Position numbers and translations under genes: made by a program | Assembly (NCBI GenBank): GCA_021018995.1 | Contig: CM037584.1 | Location: forward strand, 145,717,317 to 145,781,316 | DNA: 64,000 nucleotides | Origin: Chloranthus sessilifolius | Taxonomy: Eukaryota; Streptophyta; Magnoliopsida; Chloranthales; Chloranthaceae | Direction: 5' to 3' | Part shown: positions 56,263 to 64,000 of the stretch, one piece after another | Numbering within the stretch: the first letter of the stretch is position 1 | Layout of the letters: each line of letters begins with the position of its first letter | Notes under the pieces: generated by a model | Seen by the model: only the letters and a program-made list of their open reading frames with translations | The model's database searches: none | Told to the model about the DNA's origin: nothing

Positions 56263-57343
56263 AGCCCATGGAAAACTCTGTCGTGGACAGGTACATTATC
56301 AGGGGTCTATCAGGTACGGGCGGTACTAATACTGGAGGTTTCAGGAGGTAACCTTTAAACTTGTCGAATGCAGCCTGGCAGTCATCATTCCATTCAACCG
56401 GTGAGTCCTTTCTCAGTAATTTGAAGATTGGTGTGCGTATCGGAGTTAACTGTGCGATGAATCGACTGATGTACTTGATTCTGCCTAAGAAGGCTCTGAC
56501 TTCCTTCTCTGTAGACGGTGATGGCATTGCAGTGATGGCCTTGATCTTGGTCGGATCGACCTCGATCCCTCTCCTGCTGACAATAAAGCCCAACAATTTT
56601 CCTGACATAGCGTCGAAGGTGCACTTCTGGGGGTTCAACCGTAACTTGTACTTTCTCAACCTCTCGAATAGCTTCTGAAGGTTTATCAAGTGGTCCTCCC
56701 TTTCTGGTGATTTGGCAATCATTTCATCGACGTACACTTCGATCTCTCAGTGCATCATGTCGTGGAACAAGGCTGTCATTGCTCTTTGATAGGTTGCCCC
56801 AGCATTCTTCAGCCTAAATGGCATTACCTTGTAGCAAAAGGTTCCCCAAGGGGTAATGAACGTTGTCTTCTCGCAATCAACCTCTACCATCTTTATCTGA
56901 TTATATCCTGAAAATCCATCCATAAATGAGAGCATCCCGTGTTTTGCAGTGTTATCGACCAAAATGTCGATGTGGGGTAATGGAAAGTCATCCTTAGGGC
57001 TCGCCCTGTTGAGGTTACAGAAATCAATGCACATTCGAACCTTTCCATCCTTCTTTGGTACGGGGACGATATTGGCCAGCCACTACGGGTACTTAGATAC
57101 CATGAGGAAACCTGCATCATACCGATCGGGTCAGAGGAGTCTTAGCTTCTGTTTAATCGGCTTAACATCGGGGTAGAGTGGCAACTCATGCTCAACCAGA
57201 TCGGTATCCAAACCAGGCATGTCTTCATACGACCATGCGAAGACGTCTTGGTATGACCGAAGGAAGTCTATCATACCTTTCCTCTCCGCAGGGGATAGCG
57301 ATGTTCCGATTTTGGTGATTCTGAGGGCCTCTTTGGTGCCCAA
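56246..57343 (-). pseudogene. Element D reverse transcriptase with changed catalytic box
   Basis: Three pieces. 57343-57131 holds the linker and N-part (FLRSYQDVFAWSYEDMPGLD, PDVKPIKQKLR). 57034-56747 holds MCIDFCNLNRASPKDDFPLP, MDGFSGYNQIKM and the AGATYQRAM block. 56737-56246 holds the catalytic box and thumb (GFIVSRRGIEVDPTKI, FLGRIKYISRF). The box reads YVDE instead of YVDD (GAA codon at 56725-56723), so the second metal-binding Asp is replaced by Glu. Stops lie between the pieces (near 57100 and 56745). Confidence 0.88.
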
Positions 57344-57668
57344 ATTGACATCCTCTGTCTCTTCGACGATCGGGGTAGGGCCATGCTTGAAATCGGTAAA
57401 TTGTTTGAGGAGCTCATTGGGGAGCTCATCGGTTTAACCTTCCTCATCTAGACTCGTGGCTCCTACCTCTTCTCGTATTTCTATAGGAAAGGGGTCGGCT
57501 TCACGTGGGACAGGTATCATGGCATCGATTTTAATTTTATTGGGAATTTTAAAGGACAATATTTTTGGAATTGGTATTTTTTCTATTTTTATGGTCTTTT
57601 GCATTTTTTCAGAGGTCAGCCCCTGGCGAGGTGGATCCCTATATATACAAGGTAGAGTGGTCCAGAGG

Positions 57669-58481
57669 CTAACCTCCCTTTTTACAGGTTATATTTTTTG
57701 GGGAGTCGGTGTCGTTTTCATGGTATTTGGCGGCTCCCAGGAGTTGGGGCAAGGATGCCCAGTTACTCACCTGCGAGGCTTGGCCTTTACCTCTTCGATC
57801 GAGAGCGGCATCGGTAGGCTCTTGCATTTCCTCCCTCAATATATTTACAGAGGGATCCTCGGGGACCCTGTCCTTTATGGTTAGGAGGGGCCCAGAGTGG
57901 TTGGTGCTGGAGTGATGGGTGGATCGGGGAACTTCTTCCTCAAATAAGGAAAGGGCAGCTAAGTCCATTTCAAAGTCTGGGGGGATGATGTAGGGATTGG
58001 TGGGGTGGACGGAAGCAGGCTTACGTGGGGTGACCCTTGTCTCCCCATTCAGATCAATTTTTACTACCCCGACGCTCACAAAGGTTTCACGGATGTGGGG
58101 GCGAGCTTGAGGTTCCTCTTCCAAGATGATTCCCTTGGCCTTGGCGACTGCTGCGGCACTCATCTTTTCCTTGGTCTCTCTGACTTCCTCTTCTCTGGGC
58201 CTGTAGCCTAAGCAGAATTTAGTTTGTTGTCCCTTGGCCTTGACGGGGTCTCTTCTTCCTTGGAGGCGTGGGCCCAGCCCTTTCCCTTTTTGATGGCCCC
58301 ATCTGTGGAGCATGAACACAGCTGCGTCCATTCCTCCTCTAGTTTTATCCGGGGTCTTCTCAGTTGGTCTGAGGGTAACATTTGAGAAGTCATACTCAAA
58401 TCGGTGGAGATCGATGTCCTCTGCTGTGTGCGGTATGTTCAGCACTTTCGGATTCTCAATGTGCAGAGCGCTCTTCTCCAT
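57669..58481 (-). CDS. Element D linker region with G-patch-like motif
   Basis: A 270-residue frame between protease and RT. RFEYDFSNVTLRPTEKTP is followed by MLHRWGHQKGKGLGPRLQGR, a glycine-rich motif (GKGLGPRLQG) that resembles G-patch domains found in the same place in Tat-type elements. The rest is Lys/Glu- and Pro-rich with IVEE-like repeats. G-patch segments in retroelements may aid RT or nucleic-acid binding. Up to 57343 the link is not resolved. Confidence 0.65.
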   Translation of the reverse strand: MEKSALHIENPKVLNIPHTAEDIDLHRFEYDFSNVTLRPTEKTPDKTRGGMDAAVFMLHRWGHQKGKGLGPRLQGRRDPVKAKGQQTKFCLGYRPREEEVRETKEKMSAAAVAKAKGIILEEEPQARPHIRETFVSVGVVKIDLNGETRVTPRKPASVHPTNPYIIPPDFEMDLAALSLFEEEVPRSTHHSSTNHSGPLLTIKDRVPEDPSVNILREEMQEPTDAALDRRGKGQASQVSNWASLPQLLGAAKYHENDTDSPKNITCKKGG

Positions 58482-58532
58482 GTCCTCTCTGCTCTCGCCT
58501 ATGATGGTGACAATTTTTCCTTCCGAGATGAA

Positions 58533-59120
58533 TCAGAGCTTTTGGTGCAAGGTAGATGGTATTGCTCCGAGCTTATGTATCCATGGCCATCCCAACACAG
58601 ATTGAAAGTAGACTTGATATCCATCACCTGAAAGGAAGTGGTGAAGGTTTGCAGTGAAGTTTTGCGGCCCGAGGATCAGGTCGAGGTCTACTTCTCCTAT
58701 GATTTCTTTTCTGGTGTTGTCGAATCCCCGGGCGCTTGATATGGATGGCAGAAAGGTGTCAGGGTTCACACCAATCTTGATTACCGTCCTTAGAGGGCAT
58801 ACGTTCAGCGCCGACCCGTTGTCTATTAGGACCAATGGCACCACCAGGTTCCCTACCTCAACTGTTATATTCAGGGGTTTAGAATGGTCATTCCCCTCGA
58901 TCGGTAGGTCTGCATCGGTGAAAGAGATGGCATTTGGGGCCAACACTTGCCCTATTATTTCTCCTACTTCATCTGGAGTTACGTGGGTGGAGACATGCGC
59001 GTCCTTGAGCGCTCCCATTAGGGCTTGAAAGTGGAGTGGAGATGTGATTAACAAATCCCACACAGTAATGTGTGCGGGTGTTCTCTTAAGCTGTGTCTCC
59101 AGTATGTGCTCCCTGGCCAT
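58533..59120 (-). CDS. Element D aspartic protease
   Basis: A 195-residue frame. ISFTDADLPIEGNDHSKPLN precedes VPLVLIDNGSALNVCPLRT, where DNGS is the active-site loop typical of Tat proteases (DNGSALN). LGWPWIHKLGAIPSTLHQKL is the conserved end. A stop separates it from the linker frame. It would process gag-pol. Confidence 0.87.
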   Translation of the reverse strand: MAREHILETQLKRTPAHITVWDLLITSPLHFQALMGALKDAHVSTHVTPDEVGEIIGQVLAPNAISFTDADLPIEGNDHSKPLNITVEVGNLVVPLVLIDNGSALNVCPLRTVIKIGVNPDTFLPSISSARGFDNTRKEIIGEVDLDLILGPQNFTANLHHFLSGDGYQVYFQSVLGWPWIHKLGAIPSTLHQKL

Positions 59121-59299
59121 TTTTTCAAAGGGATTCCCCGCGGCCTATTCTTTCTTTATCTCTTCTCCTCTGACAGCCCCTGATGCTTCCGGCTCAGTAG
59201 AAATCCGGTCCGATCGGGTAACGAACTCAACAACTTCTTCTTGGTTGCACCTGACATTCATGTCTGTCTGTTCATAGCTCAGCGGTACTTGATGCGGGT

Positions 59300-60960
59300 C
59301 ATAAGCAGGTTTTGGGATGAGAAAAGGAGTGCATGAGGATTACGGGAGGATTGGGTGGATATCGGTTTCTCGAGTCCAAATGAGTTAACTCCAATGGGGG
59401 TGGAATGGTAGGGGGGGGAATTGGCAAAATTGGATTTATGGGCACGGAGGGGCTTGTCTTGGTATTACAGGCATGGTAGGACCAGTGGTGATTGGGTGAT
59501 GAGGGGATTGGGTAAGGGGTTGCTTGCGTGAGTGGGGGTGGAGTTGGATTGGGGCCAAAATAACGAAGGGATGGCGGGAGTGTGACTGGGATGGAGGAAT
59601 TGGGAGACGTTTGAGGTGTGGTGGGCGTGGGGTGATAGGGATATGAAGGATTTGTATATGGGGAGGTATGATGGGATGGTGATGGATTTGGGGATGATGG
59701 AGTTGTGCATTGAGTGGGATGATTTGGATATGACTGGCTTGTGTAGGGGGTGGCATGGTGAGGTGATGAGGGGTTTGTGGGTGAAATGGGGATGATAGAG
59801 TTATGCATGGAGCGAGGTGATTTGGGGACGGTGGGATGGTATATTGGGTGGTGGGATTTGAAGGTGTGTATGGGATGGGGTAACTTGGGGATGGCGGAGT
59901 AATGTATTGGGTGGAGGGATTTGAGGGTGTGTATGGGGTAGGATAATACGGGGATGGCGGAGTTGCATATGGTACGGGATGATTTGTGTGTGACGGAGGG
60001 GTGTATGGGGTAAATTGGGCGTGGGGTGCATATGCATATGATTGCGGCGGGGCTGTGCCCGTTTGGATTTGATAGGCGGGAGCAAGGGTGGAAAAATACT
60101 GCCCTAAATCTAAGGGCTCTTCTTGGTATGCCGGTGTGGGAAAATAATCGGCTAAATACAATGGCTCGATCACCCCAACAAATAGTTCATCTGCGTTCGA
60201 CCTGGGGAGTGAAAACTCCTCCTGATTACTAATATAATCCGAAGGGTCAAACACTTCTTCTCCCTCTTTTATCCAATGTATGTTAGGCCTGGGGCCTCCT
60301 GAGTGCGACGGCAGAGGGGCTTGATGGATATTCTGGTTCTGCCCTTGAGGAAGTGGCAGGGGAATGATTTTTCTAGCCTCTATAAGATCTTGGACCGTGT
60401 GTTTTAACGGGAAGCACCGGTCCGTAGGGTGACCCGGTCCCTGGTTGAAATTGCAATGCAGATTCGGATCCTTGGTATGGGATGGGGTGGTGGGCGAGGC
60501 TGGAGCAGATTGACCAAGCCTTTTTGTAGCAACACTGGCAACAAGACACTCAAGGATTGCCCCAACGGTGTGAACACTCGTTCGAACCGTGCTTTCATCT
60601 ATTCCTGGGTAAACGGGGCTCTTGGTCCATTGCTTGGCCTTGGTACTTGCTCAAAACGAGCCGGGGGTGGTTGTGTAACTTGGAGCTATATCAAGGGGGC
60701 GTTGGTATTGGCCTGGGGGTATACAATGTTCTGTACCTCTGTCCCTGGTCTTCTTTCAATTCTCGGTTCGGCAGCTTTTCGAACCCCGGTGTCCCCGTTG
60801 GCCACATTCCTTCCTAACCTGCCTTCTCTAATGGCGTCTTCACAACGATTGGCATTTCGGACCAGATCAGCAAAATTAGACTGCTGCTGATATACTAAAA
60901 AATTTGATAGGGAGGGCTCCCTTGGTTATCAATTCAATCTGCTCATCATCGAGAATCCGA
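59300..60960 (-). pseudogene. Element D gag, C-terminal Pro-rich part
   Basis: After the capsid core, broken frames carry a zinc-knuckle-like segment (CNFNQGPGHPTDRCFPLKHT near 60440, one expected His replaced by Asn) and DLIEARKIIPLPLPQGQNQN. A 272-residue frame (60254-59436) then holds FDPSDYISNQEEFSLPRS and a long Pro/Thr/Ser tract. The tract has about 20-residue repeats of the type TPPSPSYPIPYTPSNPTTQY. The repeat makes the plus strand strongly G-rich. Order and length fit Tat-type gag, but the expanded Pro-rich tract is unusual. Confidence 0.75.
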
Positions 60961-60968
60961 TTAGTTAC

Positions 60969-61382
60969 CTAAGCGACTAATGCCCTCCACCTTCCCAAGT
61001 AAGCACTGAATGTTTCATCATGTCTTTGCTTTAGACGAGCCAAATCTGACTTCCTTGGCTCTATGTCCATGTTATAGACATACTTCTCTTGAAATAAGCG
61101 TGTCAGATCTTTCCAATTTTTTATCATGGACGGTTCTAAGGATGTGAACCATCTCAGTGTTGGGCCCGTTAAACTCTTTTGGAACACTTTGATGAGGAGT
61201 CGTTCATCTCCGCCATACTGGCACATATCCCCACAGTAAGATTTTAAGTGGGCGATGGGGTTGCTAGTGCCATTATATTTATCGAATACTGGCATCTTGA
61301 ATTTCTGTGGTAGGGGGACATCGAAGAACAGACATAAGTCTGAAAAGTCTGTTGAATGCAGTTCTACTCCTCCCATCTTCAA
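60969..61382 (-). CDS. Element D gag capsid core
   Basis: A 137-residue frame: LPQKFKMPVFDKYNGTSNPI, AHLKSYCGDMCQYGGDERLL, KVFQKSLTGPTLRWFTSLEP, WKDLTRLFQEKYVYN, RKSDLARLKQRHDETFSAYL. This is the conserved capsid segment of Tat-type gag (PF03732-like retrotransposon gag fold). The frame continues after a stop with VTNRILDDEQIELI. Confidence 0.9.
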   Translation of the reverse strand: MKMGGVELHSTDFSDLCLFFDVPLPQKFKMPVFDKYNGTSNPIAHLKSYCGDMCQYGGDERLLIKVFQKSLTGPTLRWFTSLEPSMIKNWKDLTRLFQEKYVYNMDIEPRKSDLARLKQRHDETFSAYLGRWRALVA

Positions 61383-61414
61383 CAGTTGCTTCTGTATTCT
61401 GTCTATTTATTCTT

Positions 61415-63168
61415 TCAACTGTTCTGGTTCTTTCGAGGCTGTAGTGGGGACCGCTTCCCCTTGATTTTGTTCGACCCTAGGTGTGATGATGGTGGGCCCG
61501 GGAGGGTAAAACTGGCAACTCCTCCACTATTGCGGATCTCATCCTCCTCGTACTGTTGGTCATGGTATTGGTGTGGGGCGAGTTCTACTATTTGGACTTG
61601 GGGGGTCAGGGATTGGATGACCTGGTGGGGCCATATGGTTTGTAGGGGATGAGAAGGGATAAATGGGTGAGCGGTTTGTGGGTAAGTGATGTGCTGAGTT
61701 GGGTGCACATTCTGGGGGTGATGGGGGTGTGATTGAAGTGGCAGGATGTTGTGGGTTTGAGGAATGGGATGGATTGGATTTCCCGTTGGAGGTCGGATGG
61801 GGGCGTAAGGGGTATAGGTGAATGAAGGGTATTGGTGGGGGGGTATGGGGTTAGTGAATGGGCCTTGATGAGCGTGGGTGGATGGGCCTTGGGTTTGAGG
61901 GATTTGGGTTTGATGGTTTCGGAAGGCTTGGATTGATGGGCCTTGGGCTTAGGTGTGAGGGTTAGTATGAATCTGGGTTAATGGGCCTTGTTGGGTTTGG
62001 GCTAATGGGTTATGAGGGGGTTGGGTTTGGATCTGAGCCTGATGGGCTTGGGTTCATGGGCCTTGGGCTTGGGTCCATGGGCCTTGGGCTTGGGCTTGAT
62101 AGGTTTGATGGGTTTGGGCTTGGGCCCATGGGTTCTGAGGGTTTTGGGCCAAGGCCTGATGGGCTTGGGTCCATGGGCCTTGAGAATTCTGGACCTGGGT
62201 CTGATGGGCTTAGGTCCATGGGTTTTGAGGGTCTTGGACCTGGGCCTGGGTCTGATGGGCTTGGATCCATGGGCCTTGAGGATTATGGGCCTGGGTCTGA
62301 TGGGCTTGGGCCCATGGGTTTTAAGGGTATTGGGCACCTGATGGGCTTGGGCTTGGGCCCATGGCTCTAGAGGTGTTTGGGCTTGGGCCCATGGATTTGC
62401 ATGGGTTTGGGTCTGGCATTGAGGTGGGGGATTTTGGGAGGTATGGATGATGGGTGGTTAGGCATGGTTAGGAGGGAATGGGGTATGGAGATTTTAGAGA
62501 TTTGGATGCGGGGTTGGAGATGTAGGGTTCCGAGAAGCAGCCCACAAGGCGTACATCGTTCTCATGTCCTCCATTGAGGGCATGGATTCAAGTGTGAGAT
62601 TGGGGGGTGATGGCTCACTTAATGATGGAGGGGGTTGGGAGAAATTGGGCATGACCCGGGTAAATAGGAGGGTATGTTGGGATGTGGATGGGCCATGTGA
62701 TGGGAATGGTATGTGAGATGAGGTGGATGGGATGTAGGATGTTGGGGGCATGGATGATGAGAGGGATGGAACGTGGGAGGTAGGCCGGGGATGGGACTCC
62801 CTATGGGGTCTTTGGAAATATGGGGATGCGGTAAGGGTGTTTGGATGGGAGATGAGGATGTATGGGTCGGTTGGGAAATGAGGGGTTTCAGTAGGGGATG
62901 AAAAAGGGGTATGTTGGGGGAATGTGAGGGAAGGGGATGGGGTGGAGGTGAACACGGGTGCCCCAAATGGACCCGTGATATCGAACCTGGCTTGGGTGAA
63001 GGTGTCGGAGATCAGGTCTTCTCCGATATGAGAATGGGATGGGGATGACGGTGGGGATGTATCGGCTCTTGACATGATCCGCTGACGGGTGCTGTACCGA
63101 TGTCGCGAATAAGGGCTGAATACCTTCCTTCTACGGGACGAGCTTGAGGTTGCCGTAGTGACAGTCAC
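61415..63168 (-). pseudogene. Element D gag, N-terminal low-complexity part
   Basis: From an ATG at 63168, 224 residues very rich in Ser, Pro, Thr and His, with a basic start (SSSSRRRKVFSPYSRHRYST) and EDMRTMYALWAASRN at the end. After breaks comes a tract of 15-18-residue repeats (GPKPIRPRP, LKAHGPKPIRP) at 61985-62400 in several frames. A His/Gln segment (61708-61415) leads into the capsid core. The Pro-rich repeats correspond to plus-strand GGGCTTGGG(C/T)CCATGGG units. Such a long repeat-based N-part is not typical of Tat gag as I know it. Confidence 0.6.
61985..62400 (+). repeat. G-rich tandem repeat in gag N-part
   Basis: Units such as GATGGGCTTGGGTCCATGGG, TTTTGAGGGTCTTGGACCTGG recur with lengths of about 45-60 bp and many changes. 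Long runs of GGG spaced by a few bases make this strand a strong candidate for G-quadruplex formation. Confidence 0.8.
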
Positions 63169-63441
63169 ACCAAAACGTACTCTTTTTGTTTTCTTTTCTC
63201 TTTTTGTGTTTGTTTTGTTTTTGTTTGCTTTCTTCTTTTTTTTTTTTTTTTTTGGAAAATGATTTTTGATTGATGATTTTTTTTATTTGAAGAGAGATTT
63301 CTTTTGGTTCTTTTTTTTTGGAAGATGATTTTTTTTTATGGAGATTACTCCCCTTTGCTTAGATGAATAATGACCTAGTGCCCAGGGTCAACTCCCGTCT
63401 CGGGTGATATATGTACCTTTAGTAGGTCCCACGGCGAGATC
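63169..63441 (-). promoter_or_regulatory. Element D leader and probable primer-binding region
   Basis: Untranslated leader of D on the minus strand, with T-rich tracts at 63180-63330. Near its start (63420-63441) the minus strand reads TGTCAGATCTCGCCGTGGGACC. GTGTCA would be the LTR end, and the following bases sit where a PBS belongs. The tRNA cannot be named with confidence. Confidence 0.4.
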
Positions 63442-64000
63442 TGACACACTTCGGAAGAGGCGAAAGGGAACCCTTTCGTTCTATTGAAGATGCAGGAATC
63501 CACGCAAACGACCCGGTCCCCCGGAGCAAATCAATGAGAAGTTGCCTTCTTGTGATTGGGCGGGGGCATGTTGGGTGTTAGAGGATGTGGGAGGCTACTG
63601 CGGGCACTAATACTGCTAATCGGGGACTTGGGGTGATGGATTGGGCCTCAGGTCGGGTTGCTGTGGCCCAGTGTATACTGGGCGTATATATTATGCACGC
63701 CCGACCAAAAAAATGCAGATTTGGCTGGGCGTATATATTATATACGCCTGGCTTAAATCTGGGGATTTTGGCTAGGCGTATATATTATATACGCTTGGCT
63801 ATTTTCTGGGGATTTTGGTTGGGCGTATATAATATATACGCCTAGCAAAAACACTTCTGTCAGCTTAGTTTGATAGTGAACAGCAAGCCCGAATGTGGGT
63901 CTTTGAACTGGTTTCTGGGGAGGGATGCTCCCGGGGACTGCTGAGTATGTTATCGGGTCCCTCATTTCCGTTTCCTAGGCATACACGACTGAATTTTGGG
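63442..64000 (-). repeat. Element D, probable 5' LTR (runs to the window end)
   Basis: Non-coding region upstream of gag on the minus strand, with a candidate LTR end TGACACAC (plus) at 63442. The window's last bases (CTGAATTTTGGG) resemble the border before the LTR start of the other end (CCGAATTTGGGTATCTACA), so the U3 start may be just outside. It carries four palindrome modules, but its unique parts do not match the 3' LTR candidate at 45505-47097. Confidence 0.4.
63678..63845. repeat. Palindrome module array, 5' end site
   Basis: Four palindromes of 23 bp start at 63680, 63727, 63774 and 63821, an exact period of 47 bp. Arms are GGGCGTATATA-like around one base. The 24-bp linkers share TTTGGCT or TTTTGG(C/T)T at their ends and ATCTGGGG in the middle. 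Confidence 0.95.

Noticed and set aside
61981-62400. Plus-strand ORFs rich in Gly-Leu (GLGLGPMGLG type)
   Set aside because: Opposite strand of the Pro-rich gag repeat; composition artefact.
63678-63845. CRISPR-like look of the 47-bp palindrome array
   Set aside because: Linkers are related to each other, repeats are palindromes inside a plant retrotransposon, and no cas gene exists here.
63585-63965. ORFs with IYYIRLA or YIIYA repeats
   Set aside because: Translation of the 47-bp palindrome modules, open on both strands.

Overview
The window is repeat-dense DNA from a flowering plant. This follows from the transposon lineages: a chromodomain Ty3 element (Tekay/Del type), Athila-type Ty3 elements, a Tat-type Ty3 element with two RNase H domains, and a Ty1/copia remnant. 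tRNA-derived SINEs, small CACTA-like MITEs, a plant mobile domain gene and exon fragments of plant genes agree with it. The species cannot be fixed from the sequence. I see no intact host gene and no intact transposon gene; nearly every coding region carries stops or frameshifts.

Layout. 1-10,500: intergenic DNA with exon remnants of three unrelated genes on one strand (N-acetylglucosamine kinase, TORTIFOLIA1-like, RRM protein), SINE copies on both strands, MITEs and local duplications. 10,586-13,105: 3' part of a minus-strand Copia element (E) with a MITE in its pol end. 13,106-13,884: LTR-like fragment. 13,885-20,513: element A (+), an Athila-type element with LTRs, PBS and PPT but no gag-pol. 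20,514-45,504: element B (-), an Athila-type gag-pol element inserted in A's right LTR. 23,835-35,290: element C (+), a Tekay-type element inside B, flanked by a 1.43-kb direct repeat of B. 45,505-64,000: element D (-), a Tat-type element sitting in B's 5' LTR, with a plant-mobile-domain gene antisense to its pol. A, B, C and D therefore form a nest.

The most striking pattern crosses family borders. Each Ty3 lineage carries its own array of short palindromes (or half palindromes) at regular spacing outside the gag-pol genes. C has CGCTCGAGCG every 22 bp. D has a 23-bp hairpin-forming palindrome in a 47-bp module, found in three places. A and B have CCTATCGA/CCTGTCGA, spaced 20-21 bp in the clearest tract. 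C and D also encode an accessory protein (C: acidic-tailed ORF after pol; D: antisense PMD-like gene). A family-specific DNA-recognition system, comparable in logic to VANDAL/VANC anti-silencing, is an attractive but untested reading.
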